From Thiohalocapsa sp964524185 (GTDB lineage Bacteria > Pseudomonadota > Gammaproteobacteria > Chromatiales > Chromatiaceae), in the NCBI GenBank assembly GCA_964524185.1, contig CAZGCI010000089.1, forward strand, positions 1-15,571: a stretch of DNA of 15,571 nucleotides, given 5' to 3'. The first letter of the stretch is position 1, and each line of letters starts with the position of its first letter. The translations under genes were made by a program, and so were the position numbers. The notes under the pieces were generated by a model that saw only the letters and a program-made list of their open reading frames with translations, searched no databases and had not been told where the DNA came from. Positions 4,701 through 12,545 of this stretch are shown here, piece after piece.

Positions 4701-6005
4701 ATGGCCCTTCTGAAGCTGAAGCTGCATTGGCAGATTCTGATTGCGCTCGGGCTCGCCATCGTCGTGGGTCTGATGGTCGGCGCCGATGGCACCCTGCTGG
4801 GTGTCAATATCGACGCCGCACTGGACTTCGTCGGTCAGCTCTTTCTCAACGCGCTGAAGATGCTGATCGTGCCCTTGATCATCTCGTCCATCATCGTCGG
4901 CGTCGCCGGCATCGGCGATTCAGAAAACCTCGGGCGGCTCGGCGGCAAGACCATCGGTTATTACGCCATGACCAGCACCTTTGCCATCGTCGCTGGGCTC
5001 ATGGTGGTGAATATCGTGCAGCCGGGGGTTGTGGAGGGCTCCGCGCAGGAGGTGTTCGGCCTGCACCAGGACACGGCAGCGCTCGAGGCCCAGCTCGCCG
5101 ACAAAGGCGCGGGCGACATCGTCGCCATCTTTCTGCGCATGATCCCCACCAACGTCGTGCAGGCGGCCAGCGACGGGCAGATGCTGGGGCTCATCTTCTT
5201 CAGCCTGTTGTACGGCTTTTTTCTGACCCGCATACCCAACCAATACGCCGAGGCCCAGTACAACTTCTGGAACGGCATGTTCGAGATCATGATGCGGATC
5301 ACCGATCTCGTGATGCGCTTCGCGCCCATCGGTGTCTTTGCGTTGGTGGCGAGCACGGTGGCGGCAACAGGACTGGCCGCCTTCGTGCCGCTGGCGGCGT
5401 TCTTTTTCACCGTGGTTGCGGCGCTCGGTATCCATTTCTTCGTCACGCTGCCGCTGCTCTTGCGCTTCCTTGGCGGCGTGAGCCCCGTCCGTCACTATCG
5501 CGCGGTGTCGCCGGCCCTGCTAACGGCCTTCTCAACGGCGTCATCCTCGGCCACGCTACCGGTGACCATGGAGTGCATCGAAAAGAACGCTGGTGTGTCC
5601 AACAAGACCACGAGCTTCGTCCTGCCGCTGGGCGCCACCGTGAACATGGATGGCACCGCGCTTTATGAGTGTGTGGCGGTGATATTCATCGCCCAGGCCT
5701 ACGGGATCGAGCTGTCGCTGGGGAGCCAGTTCATTGTGGTGCTGCTGGCCCTGCTCACCTCCATCGGCGTCGCCGGCATCCCAGCGGCGAGCCTGGTGGC
5801 CATCTCCATCATCCTGTCCGCGGTGGGACTGCCGCTGGAGGGCCTCGGCCTGATCCTCGCGGTCGATCGCATTCTCGACATGCTGCGCACCGCCGTCAAC
5901 GTCACCAGCGACTCGGCCGGTGCGGTGATCATCGCCAAGTCCGAGGGCGAGACCGGGATTCTCGAGGACGGCCCGCCACCACCGGAATGGGTCCGGTCAG
6001 CCTGA
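4701..6005 (+). CDS. Dicarboxylate/acidic amino acid:cation symporter (SLC1/DAACS family)
   Basis: An inner-membrane transporter of the GltP/DctA/EAAT family, 434 residues. It shows the serine-rich hairpin SSSATLPVT (281-289), the NMDGT sodium motif (315-319), hairpin 2 (GVAGIPAAS, 356-364) and the TM8 signature. In TM8, Asp389, Asp393, Arg396, Thr397, Asn400 and Asp404 match the substrate- and Na+-binding residues of the archaeal aspartate transporter GltPh (D390, D394, R397, T398, N401, D405). The arginine favours an acidic amino acid or dicarboxylate over neutral substrates. Coupling to Na+ rather than H+ is likely but cannot be fixed here. The ATG has AGGAG six bases upstream. The gene is monocistronic and convergent with metZ, whose end it overlaps by nine bases; no terminator is visible between them. 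Substrate is uncertain, so no symbol is given. Confidence 0.93.
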   Translation: MALLKLKLHWQILIALGLAIVVGLMVGADGTLLGVNIDAALDFVGQLFLNALKMLIVPLIISSIIVGVAGIGDSENLGRLGGKTIGYYAMTSTFAIVAGLMVVNIVQPGVVEGSAQEVFGLHQDTAALEAQLADKGAGDIVAIFLRMIPTNVVQAASDGQMLGLIFFSLLYGFFLTRIPNQYAEAQYNFWNGMFEIMMRITDLVMRFAPIGVFALVASTVAATGLAAFVPLAAFFFTVVAALGIHFFVTLPLLLRFLGGVSPVRHYRAVSPALLTAFSTASSSATLPVTMECIEKNAGVSNKTTSFVLPLGATVNMDGTALYECVAVIFIAQAYGIELSLGSQFIVVLLALLTSIGVAGIPAASLVAISIILSAVGLPLEGLGLILAVDRILDMLRTAVNVTSDSAGAVIIAKSEGETGILEDGPPPPEWVRSA

Positions 6006-7214
6006 GGGCGAGGCTCTGAGCCCCTCCAGCCCGCGTGCAAGGTCGGCCTGGATGTCTTCGACGCACTCCAGCCCCACGGCGACCCGAATCAGCCCCTCGC
6101 CGATGCCGGCAGCGGCGCGGGCATCGGGGCTCAGCCGTCCATGCGTGGTGCTAGCGGGATGGGTGATGGTGGTCTTGGTGTCGCCGAGGTTAGCGGTGAT
6201 GGAGCAAAGCCGCGTGGCGTCGATGACCCGCCAGGCAGCGGGTCGGCCGCCGGCCACCTCGAATGTGACGATGCCCCCGCCCGTGCGCTGCTGCTGGCCG
6301 GGACCGACCAGCCGGTGCTGCGGGTGCGAGGCGAGCCCCGGATAGTGCACCCGCTGCACCGCAGGATGCTCCTCTAAGCAACGGGCCAGCGTCAACGCGG
6401 CCTGTGAGTGGGCCTGCATCCGCAGCGCCAGCGTTTCCAGGCCCTTCAAGAACAGCCAGGCGTTGAACGGACTCATGGACGGGCCCGCCGTGCGCACGAC
6501 GCCGAATATGTCCTCGCCAACGTGCTTGGCATCGCCCACCACCGCGCCGCCAACACACCGTCCCTGCCCATCGAGATATTTGGTGGCGGAGTGGATCACC
6601 ACATCCGCGCCGAGGGCCAGCGGACGCTGCAACACAGGCGTGCTGAAGCAGTTGTCCACCACCAGCAGGCAGTCGTGGGCGTGCGCCAGGTCCGCCAGGG
6701 GCTCGATGGCCGCCATTTCCGTCAGCGGGTTCGACGGTGTCTCCAGGAATAGGAGTCGTGTCTCGGGCCGCAGGGCCGCCGCCCAGGCCTCCACATTGGC
6801 CAAGTCCGCATAACTGGTCTCGATGCCAAAGCCCGCCAGATATTTATCGAACAGCATGCTCGTGCTGCCGAACAGGCTCCGAGAGGCCACCAGGTGATCA
6901 CCTGCCTTGAGCAGGCCCATGCAGGTGGCCAAGATGGCGGACATGCCGGAGGCGGTGGCGACGCAGGCTGCGCCGCCTTCGAGCGCCGCCAGGCGCTGCT
7001 CAAAGGCCCGCACCGTGGGATTGGTGAAGCGCGAGTAGATGTTGCCCGGGGTCTCGCCGGAAAAGCGCGCGGCGGCCTCCGCGGCACTTGCGAAGACAAA
7101 GCTGGACGTCGTGAAGATGGGCTCGCAATGCTCACCCTCGGCAGTGCGCGCGTGCCCCGTGCGCAGGGCCCGGGTCGCGAAGCCCCAGTCCGCATCGAAG
7201 GCATCCTCTTCCAT
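5997..7214 (-). CDS. metZ: O-succinylhomoserine sulfhydrylase
   Basis: A PLP enzyme of the Cys/Met gamma family that makes homocysteine directly from O-succinylhomoserine and sulfide, bypassing cystathionine in methionine synthesis. It has 405 residues, usual for MetZ. The PLP lysine is Lys212 in SATKYLDGQGR, the PLP-nitrogen aspartate is Asp187 in VVDNCF, and the YSRFTNPT motif (60-67) binds phosphate from the neighbouring subunit. MetB and other family members share these motifs. I prefer MetZ because of the purF-metZ order known from pseudomonads and the overall sequence character. The ATG at 7214 is separated from the purF stop by a single base and has no good Shine-Dalgarno sequence, so translation is probably coupled to purF. 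Its 3' end overlaps the convergent symporter gene. Confidence 0.92.
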   Translation of the reverse strand: MEEDAFDADWGFATRALRTGHARTAEGEHCEPIFTTSSFVFASAAEAAARFSGETPGNIYSRFTNPTVRAFEQRLAALEGGAACVATASGMSAILATCMGLLKAGDHLVASRSLFGSTSMLFDKYLAGFGIETSYADLANVEAWAAALRPETRLLFLETPSNPLTEMAAIEPLADLAHAHDCLLVVDNCFSTPVLQRPLALGADVVIHSATKYLDGQGRCVGGAVVGDAKHVGEDIFGVVRTAGPSMSPFNAWLFLKGLETLALRMQAHSQAALTLARCLEEHPAVQRVHYPGLASHPQHRLVGPGQQQRTGGGIVTFEVAGGRPAAWRVIDATRLCSITANLGDTKTTITHPASTTHGRLSPDARAAAGIGEGLIRVAVGLECVEDIQADLARGLEGLRASPSG

Positions 7215-7215
7215 A

Positions 7216-8727
7216 CTAGACCGAGTTGTGTAGCTCCAGCACCGTCTCGTCGCACCGCGATTGCTGCTTGGCGCCGTCGTTGCGGTCCCGCTCGAGGGCT
7301 GCCAAGTAATCCGAGGTGACGTCGTTGGTCACATAGACGCCATCGAACACCGACGTATCAAAGCGGTCCACGTGGCTCTTGCCCTTTTTCTGCACGGCTT
7401 CGATCAGGTCTTGCAGATCCTGATAGATCAGCCGGTCGCAGCCAAGCTCGGCTTCGACGTCGGCCTCCGTGCGATTGTGTGCAATGAGTTCGCTCGCCGC
7501 CGGCATGTCGATGCCGTAAACGTTGGGGTGGCGCACGGGTGGTGCGGCGGAGGCGAAGTAGACCCGCTTGGCACCGGCGTCCCGGGCCATTTGGATGATC
7601 TGCTGCGAGGTGGTGCCGCGCACGATGCTGTCGTCCACCAGCAGTACGTTCTTCTTGCGGAATTCCAGGTCGATGGCGTTTAGCTTCTGGCGTACGGATT
7701 TCTTGCGGACCTGCTGCCCCGGCATAATGAAAGTGCGGCCGATGTAGCGGTTTTTGATAAAGCCCTCGGCATAGGGGATACCGAGCTGGTTGGCGAGCTG
7801 CAGCGCGGCGGTGCGGCTGGTGTCCGGAACGGGAATGACCACATCGATATCGTGCTCCGGCCAGACGCGCTTGATCTTGGCCGCTAGCTTCTTGCCCATG
7901 CGCGAACGCGACTTGTGCACAGAAATATTGTCGATGATGGAGTCCGGCCGGGCAAAATAGACGAACTCGAAAATGCAGGGGGAGAGCACGGGCTGCTGTG
8001 CGCATTGCCGGCGGTGGAGCTGGCCGCGCACATCGATGAGCACGCACTCGCCGGGGGCAATGTCGTCGATGAGCTCGAAGCCGTTGATGTCCAGCGCGAC
8101 GCTCTCGGAGGCGATCATGTACTCCGTGCCGCGGTCGGTCTCACGCTTGCCGTACACCACCGGCCGGATGCCATAGGGATCACGGAAGCCGAATAGGCCG
8201 AAGCCCGGAATCATGGCGACCGCCGCGTATCCGCCGCGACAGCGCCGGTGCACGCCCTCCACGGCGCGGAAGACGTCGTCTTCATCGATCCGCAGTCGAT
8301 CCTGCGCCTGCAGCTCGTGCGCGAAGACGTTGAGCAGGATCTCCGAGTCGGACTCGGTATTGATATGCCTCAGGTCCTGCACAAAGACATCCTGCTTCAA
8401 CTCCTCGGCATTGGTGAGGTTGCCGTTGTGAGCCAGCACGATGCCGTAGGGCGAGTTGACGTAGAACGGCTGCGCCTCAGCCGAGCTGGAGACGCCGGCG
8501 GTTGGGTAGCGCACGTGGCCGATGCCCATGCTGCCACGCAGCTGCAGCATGTGTCGGTTACCAAAAACGTCCCGGGTCAGCCCCGCCTCCTTGCGCATAT
8601 GCAGCTTGTCGCCGTCGCTGGTGACGATACCGGCTGCATCCTGGCCGCGGTGCTGTAGCACCAACAGGGCGTCATACAAGGGCTGGTTAACCGGCTGTTT
8701 GCCGACGATGCCAACGATACCGCACAT
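7216..8727 (-). CDS. purF: Amidophosphoribosyltransferase
   Basis: Catalyses the committed step of purine synthesis: PRPP plus glutamine gives phosphoribosylamine. It has 503 residues, close to E. coli PurF (505). The glutaminase nucleophile is Cys2, exposed after Met removal (MCGIVGIVG), with no propeptide, as in the non-iron-sulfur E. coli type. Other N-terminal nucleophile motifs are RGQDAAGI (27-34), HVRYPTAG (71-78) and AHNGNLTN (99-106). The PRPP loop is VLLVDDSIVRGTT (361-373). The start has GAGGTG four bases upstream. metZ follows after one base. cvpA lies upstream, 164 bases away, across a repeat-rich spacer. Confidence 0.97.
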   Translation of the reverse strand: MCGIVGIVGKQPVNQPLYDALLVLQHRGQDAAGIVTSDGDKLHMRKEAGLTRDVFGNRHMLQLRGSMGIGHVRYPTAGVSSSAEAQPFYVNSPYGIVLAHNGNLTNAEELKQDVFVQDLRHINTESDSEILLNVFAHELQAQDRLRIDEDDVFRAVEGVHRRCRGGYAAVAMIPGFGLFGFRDPYGIRPVVYGKRETDRGTEYMIASESVALDINGFELIDDIAPGECVLIDVRGQLHRRQCAQQPVLSPCIFEFVYFARPDSIIDNISVHKSRSRMGKKLAAKIKRVWPEHDIDVVIPVPDTSRTAALQLANQLGIPYAEGFIKNRYIGRTFIMPGQQVRKKSVRQKLNAIDLEFRKKNVLLVDDSIVRGTTSQQIIQMARDAGAKRVYFASAAPPVRHPNVYGIDMPAASELIAHNRTEADVEAELGCDRLIYQDLQDLIEAVQKKGKSHVDRFDTSVFDGVYVTNDVTSDYLAALERDRNDGAKQQSRCDETVLELHNSV

Positions 8728-8891
8728 GATTCACCTCAGATGCAGCCGGCAGACAGGACCGGTGCGACCACCGACGATCGAGAGAGGCCGTCGAAACACC
8801 GGGGCCGGAGGACCGAGGGCGGACGCCGGGGCCGAAGCAAAGGGGCCGAACCACAGGGGCCCAAGCACATTGCCGCAACACGGGAGCCCCA
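8728..8891. repeat. cvpA-purF spacer with 14-base G/C-rich tandem repeat
   Basis: GGGGCCGAA (or GGGGCCCAA) recurs at 8828-8836, 8842-8850 and 8856-8864, exactly 14 bases apart. A looser copy (GGGGCCGGA) lies at 8801-8809. Between the cores the sequence AGCAAA/CCACA/GCACA is semi-conserved. No gene or clear terminator is seen. The purF ribosome-binding site lies at the left end, near 8735. Transcription of purF may cross this element from cvpA. Confidence 0.6.
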
Positions 8892-9383
8892 CTAGATCGA
8901 CTTGATTCTCTGGGTGAGCTCTGGGGGGATCAGATCCAACATGGCGTCCGCCAGCAGCTGGAACCTGGGCAGCAGATCGGATTCGGACCACCAGGGGTCC
9001 TGCACCACGGGCGTCAGGGAGGCCAAAAAGACCAGCAACCCCACCACTACCGCCCCGCGCCCGGCGCCGAAGACCAGACCCAACAGCCGGTCAGTGCCGG
9101 TCAGACCGGTCCGTTCCACCAGCAAAGACAGCGCCCAGCCAATAACGGCGCCCACAATCAGCACACCGAGCACGACCAGCACCACGGCGGTACCCATGCG
9201 CAGCGAAGGCGTCGCCAGCCAGGGCGTCAACTGCTCGGCCACCGGGCGATAGAAGAACCAGGCCGCCAGCAGCGCCGCAATCCAGACACCGAGGGCGAGT
9301 ACCTCCCGGATTAGACCGCGGGCGAGCCCGATGACAGCCGACAGCACAATGATGCCGATGATGACGTAGTCGACCCAAATCAT
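8892..9383 (-). CDS. cvpA: CvpA family membrane protein
   Basis: An inner-membrane protein named for colicin V production and usually linked by position to purF; its molecular role is unresolved. It has 163 residues with four hydrophobic segments (about 4-23, 28-46, 63-89 and 104-122). The typical N-terminal start MIWVDYVIIGIIVLSAVIGLARGL includes the conserved short RGLIREV loop after the first helix. The start at 9383 lies 15 bases after the upstream SPOR gene stop and has only a weak ribosome-binding site, suggesting coupling. The order SPOR protein-cvpA-purF is the classic gammaproteobacterial one. Confidence 0.93.
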   Translation of the reverse strand: MIWVDYVIIGIIVLSAVIGLARGLIREVLALGVWIAALLAAWFFYRPVAEQLTPWLATPSLRMGTAVVLVVLGVLIVGAVIGWALSLLVERTGLTGTDRLLGLVFGAGRGAVVVGLLVFLASLTPVVQDPWWSESDLLPRFQLLADAMLDLIPPELTQRIKSI

Positions 9384-9398
9384 GGTTGTATGGCTCAG

Positions 9399-10025
9399 TT
9401 AGGGATAGCGCTGCACGAGCGGTGTGCTAGAGGTCTCGCGTTGCAGCTCCGCGGCCAGGCGGTCGGCCCGAGTCCGCTCCACCTCCGGGCCAACGCGCAC
9501 CCGATAATATTGCTTGTCATTGACCGTCGCCTGCTCAACGAAGGCGGTATAGCCCTTCGCGCGCAGCTTATCCCGCAGACCCTTGGCGGCATCGGGCGAG
9601 CCGAGACTCGCCACTTGCACCACCCAGGAGATGGTGCCGGCGGGAACCGGCCGTGGCCCCTCCGGCACCAGGTCTGCCTCGGGCTCGGCTGGCGCAAGCT
9701 CAGGCGTCCCGGACTCCGGCGGCGCGGGCTCCACGACAATGCCTGTAGCCGGCCCTGTCGCCGGCGCTTCCACAACGGCGCCTGGCGGTGGCTCCGGGAT
9801 GGGCAGCGGCGGTGTCAGATCCTCGGCGGTGAGGGGCGTTGCCAGATCCGCGTCCCCGTCGTCGGCCAGTTGGTCTGAAGGCCCTATGCTGGGCTCGCCG
9901 GGGATGACGATGGGCTCCCCCAAACCAACTGGGTCCGACTGCTCCAGCAGCATAGGCACGAAGATGACGATGAGTGCAACGACGACGGCGGCGCCGACGA
10001 GACGTCTTTTCGCACCTTCATCCAT
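9399..10025 (-). CDS. dedD: DedD-like SPOR domain protein
   Basis: A cell-division protein expected to bind denuded peptidoglycan glycans at the septum. It has 208 residues: a short cytoplasmic tail (MDEGAKRR), one membrane segment (9-27), a long Pro/Glu/Ala-rich periplasmic linker (about 30-130) and a C-terminal SPOR domain (131-208) beginning ISWVVQVASLGS, with a YYRVRVGP strand (173-180). The architecture and the folC-dedD-cvpA-purF order match E. coli DedD. Sequence identity in the linker is not informative, so the symbol rests on architecture and synteny. The ATG has GGAG eight bases upstream. The gap from folC is 73 bases. Confidence 0.88.
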   Translation of the reverse strand: MDEGAKRRLVGAAVVVALIVIFVPMLLEQSDPVGLGEPIVIPGEPSIGPSDQLADDGDADLATPLTAEDLTPPLPIPEPPPGAVVEAPATGPATGIVVEPAPPESGTPELAPAEPEADLVPEGPRPVPAGTISWVVQVASLGSPDAAKGLRDKLRAKGYTAFVEQATVNDKQYYRVRVGPEVERTRADRLAAELQRETSSTPLVQRYP

Positions 10026-10098
10026 TCGTTCGACTCCGGATTTGCCCTAGCTCAGAAGTGTCTGCCGAGATTGGCCCCGACCGCGATTAGGGCCGCGA

Positions 10099-11388
10099 TT
10101 ATACAGGAGCCACGGCAGGGTTGCGCAGGGCCGCTTCGACCATGGTGAAGGAGCCGAATACCAGCACGCAGGCATCCTCGGTCAGCGCGTCTTTGAGCCC
10201 GGCGACGGCGGCGTCCAGGCTCGGATGGGTGCGGATATCGGCACCCGGCGCGGCGGCCGCCACGGCAGCGCTCAGTTGCTCCACCGCCATACCCCGCGAG
10301 CCTGGCGCGCGCACCAGATGCCAGGTGTCCACCCAGCCGGCCACCGCGCCGGTCACGGCGCCGGCCTCTTTGTCTGCGGACAGGCCAACCACCGCATGCC
10401 GCGGCCCGCGGCAGCCCAGCGCTGCCAAATTCTGCGCCAGCGCCTGGGCCGCCTCGGCGTTATGGGCCACATCCAGCACCCAGGTGGGACGGCCCGGCAG
10501 CACCGTGAAGCGCCCCGGCAGCTGCACGCGATGCAAACCCTGGCGCAGCGCCGCGTGGCTCACGGGCAGCCGCTCACGCAAGCAGTCGAGCACACCGATG
10601 GCCGCCGCCACGTTGTCGTACTGAAAGCGCCCGCGCAATGCCGGCGGCGGCAATGCCTCCCGGCGACGACGCCCCGGTCCCCGCCATTGCCACTGTGCGC
10701 CGTCTAAGCGCCAAAGGAGCTCCTGTCCCAATTGCAACGGCTCAGCGCCCAGCTCCAGCGCGCGCTCGCGCAACCGTGCCGGTGCGTCAACCTGGCCAAT
10801 GATGGCAGGGCGCCCCGCCCGGAAGATGCCCGCCTTCTCAAAGGCGATCTGCTCCGGCGTATCACCGAGCCAGGCCGTGTGATCGCGGCCGATACTGGTG
10901 ACCACGGCGACATCGGCATCGATGATATTGACGGCGTCAAGACGCCCGCCGAGCCCGACCTCCAGCAGCACCACGTCCGGCTTCGCCTCGGCAAACAGCG
11001 TCAGCGCCGCCAGCGTACCGAACTCGAAATAGGTGAGCCGCGGGTCGCCTGGCACCTCAGTGCGCGCAACGTCGATGCGGCCGAACACCTCGCATAAGGC
11101 GGCATCCGTTGCCTCCACACCATCAATGCGAACGCGTTCGTTGTAGCGCAGGAGATGCGGCGAGGTATACGCGCAGACGCGATAGCCGGCGGCGCGGTAG
11201 ATGGCGTCCAGGTAGGCCACCACGGAGCCCTTGCCGTTGGTGCCCCCCACGGTGATCACCGGACAGGCGAAAGACCCGAGCCCGAGGGCGCGCCATACCG
11301 CACCGACGCGTTCAAGGCGCAGATCGATCCGGTCCGGGTGCAGGGTCTCCTGCCAAGCGAGCCAGTCGGATAGTGTACTGAAGCGCAT
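10099..11388 (-). CDS. folC: Bifunctional dihydrofolate/folylpolyglutamate synthase
   Basis: Adds glutamate to dihydropteroate and to folates in the cytoplasm using ATP, a Mur-ligase-like enzyme. It has 429 residues from the ATG. Motifs are the P-loop TVGGTNGKGS (46-55), TSPHLLRYNERV (75-86), FEFGTLAAL (121-129), VGLGGRLDAVN (144-154), FEKAGIFR with the probable carbamylated Lys185, and, in the C-terminal domain, VLDVAHNAEA and VFGSFTMVE. The frame can extend two codons to a TTG at 11394, but the ATG at 11388 is the better start. Neither has a real Shine-Dalgarno sequence, because the upstream DNA is a C-rich heptamer repeat on the gene strand, with a G-quadruplex motif on the other. accD is 273 bases upstream. 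Confidence 0.94.
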   Translation of the reverse strand: MRFSTLSDWLAWQETLHPDRIDLRLERVGAVWRALGLGSFACPVITVGGTNGKGSVVAYLDAIYRAAGYRVCAYTSPHLLRYNERVRIDGVEATDAALCEVFGRIDVARTEVPGDPRLTYFEFGTLAALTLFAEAKPDVVLLEVGLGGRLDAVNIIDADVAVVTSIGRDHTAWLGDTPEQIAFEKAGIFRAGRPAIIGQVDAPARLRERALELGAEPLQLGQELLWRLDGAQWQWRGPGRRRREALPPPALRGRFQYDNVAAAIGVLDCLRERLPVSHAALRQGLHRVQLPGRFTVLPGRPTWVLDVAHNAEAAQALAQNLAALGCRGPRHAVVGLSADKEAGAVTGAVAGWVDTWHLVRAPGSRGMAVEQLSAAVAAAAPGADIRTHPSLDAAVAGLKDALTEDACVLVFGSFTMVEAALRNPAVAPV

Positions 11389-11661
11389 ACTCAAACGAGG
11401 GGCTGGGGGCTAGGGGCTCGGGGTTGGCGGGGCGGATGCCTCAGACCAACGAGCGACCTGAGCGCCGGCACGCCGGCGAGTCTGCCACTGGCCAGGGCCA
11501 AGAGCCGAGGGCCAAGGCGCGGACGCACAGTCCTGGCATGAGCGGCTCCACCTCGGCCCTCGGCCCTTTTCCCCTGCCAGCGCCTGGCACACGACGCCGC
11601 GTGGAAACTTTGAGGCATCTGCAAACGTCTGGCGCTCAAGCAACCTAGCTGCTAGCCCCTC
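11389..11661. repeat. accD-folC spacer with heptad-periodic repeats and hairpins
   Basis: A 273-base non-coding stretch in an otherwise compact block. Apart from the G4 heptamers, it holds GGGCCAA at 11495-11501 and 11509-11515 (14 bases apart) and CTCGGCC twice in tandem (11552-11565). GCCGAGGGCC (11504-11513) can pair with GGCCCTCGGC (11555-11564), and TTTT follows soon after at 11567-11570. Small hairpins sit at 11463-11478 (CGCCGGC arms) and 11575-11589 (TGCCAG/CTGGCA). Open frames across it have no family resemblance. I see no clear promoter for folC. Confidence 0.6.
11399..11423 (+). promoter_or_regulatory. Four-tetrad G-quadruplex motif at the folC start
   Basis: On the plus strand, G-tracts at 11399-11402, 11405-11409, 11413-11416 and 11420-11423 are joined by loops of two or three bases (CT, CTA, CTC). 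This fits the strict G4 pattern with four tetrads. It arises from a heptamer repeat (A/G)GGGGCT repeated about four times from 11398. The G-rich strand is the template for folC, and the motif ends 11 bases from the folC ATG, so folding could hinder transcription of the leader. Confidence 0.7.
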
Positions 11662-12525
11662 TTAGGCTCCCTTCGGCCTGCGCATGAGCATGGACACGAG
11701 GTCCGCTACCCGGTCCCGCAGATCGCGGCGGTCGCAGATCTGGTCGAGCGTGCCGTGCTCGAGGAGGAATTCGCTGCGTTGGAAACCATCCGGCAGGGTC
11801 TCGCGGACGGTTTGCTCAATGACCCGCGGGCCGGCGAAGCCGATGAGCGCACCCGGCTCGGCCATGTTGATATCACCCAACATCGCCAGGCTTGCGGAGA
11901 CCCCGCCCATGGTGGGGTCGGTCATGATGGAGATGAACGGCAGGCCCTTCTCACGCAGGCGCCCGAGGGCGGCACTGGTTTTGGCCATCTGCAGCAGCGA
12001 AAACAGTGACTCCTGCATGCGTGCGCCGCCGCTTGCGGAGAAGCAGACCAGGGGCAAGTGATCGCGCAACGCCACCTCGACGCCGCGCACGAACCGCTCC
12101 CCGACCACGGAGCCCATGGAGCCACCCATGAAGCGGAACTCGAAGGCGGCGGCGACGATGCCCATGCCCTTGAGCTGGCCGCGTAGTACCACCAACGCCT
12201 CGCGCTCGTTGGTCTGCTTCTGCGCCTGGGCAAGACGCTCGCGGTACTTCTTGAGGTCTTTGAACTTCAGCGGGTCGTCAGACTCGAGCTCGGCACCGAT
12301 TTCCTCCGCCGGCTGATCGTCCAGAAACAACGTCAACCGCCGCCGCGCCCCGATGCGGTTGTGGTAGTTACACTTGGGGCAGACGTCCAGGTTGCGCTCC
12401 AGCTCCGCCCGGTACAGCACCGCGTTGCAGCCTGGGCACTTGTCCCATAGCCCTTCGGGAACGGCACGCTTGTTGTTTGCCTCCGTGCGGATGCGGCTTG
12501 GAATCAGTTTTTCGAACCAGCTCAC
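11662..12525 (-). CDS. accD: Acetyl-CoA carboxylase carboxyltransferase subunit beta
   Basis: With AccA it transfers carboxyl from biotin-AccB to acetyl-CoA, giving malonyl-CoA for fatty acid synthesis. From the GTG at 12525 it has 287 residues, slightly shorter than E. coli AccD because it lacks that protein's proline-rich tail. The N-terminal zinc ribbon has Cys30, Cys33, Cys49 and Cys52 (CPGC and CPKC). The catalytic core shows FRFMGGSMGSVVGERFVRGVE, FSASGGARMQES, MTDPTMGGVSAS and FAGPRVIEQTVRE. I chose GTG because the protein then begins MSWFEKLIPSR, the family's usual start, with AAGG nearby. An ATG at 12549 in the same frame overlaps the trpA stop as ATGA and would add eight residues; it cannot be excluded. 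trpA lies immediately upstream. Confidence 0.96.
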   Translation of the reverse strand: MSWFEKLIPSRIRTEANNKRAVPEGLWDKCPGCNAVLYRAELERNLDVCPKCNYHNRIGARRRLTLFLDDQPAEEIGAELESDDPLKFKDLKKYRERLAQAQKQTNEREALVVLRGQLKGMGIVAAAFEFRFMGGSMGSVVGERFVRGVEVALRDHLPLVCFSASGGARMQESLFSLLQMAKTSAALGRLREKGLPFISIMTDPTMGGVSASLAMLGDINMAEPGALIGFAGPRVIEQTVRETLPDGFQRSEFLLEHGTLDQICDRRDLRDRVADLVSMLMRRPKGA

Positions 12526-12545
12526 GGCGTCGCCCTTGGCTCGAC

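Noticed and set aside
4727..5668. 313-codon plus-strand frame inside the symporter gene
   Set aside because: It is a shifted frame of a well-supported SLC1 transporter; the Arg/His-rich translation is typical of out-of-frame GC-rich DNA.
11391..11639. Small minus-strand open frames (77-82 codons) in the accD-folC spacer
   Set aside because: Arg/Pro/Ala-rich translations with no motif, running into the heptamer repeats; best treated as non-coding.
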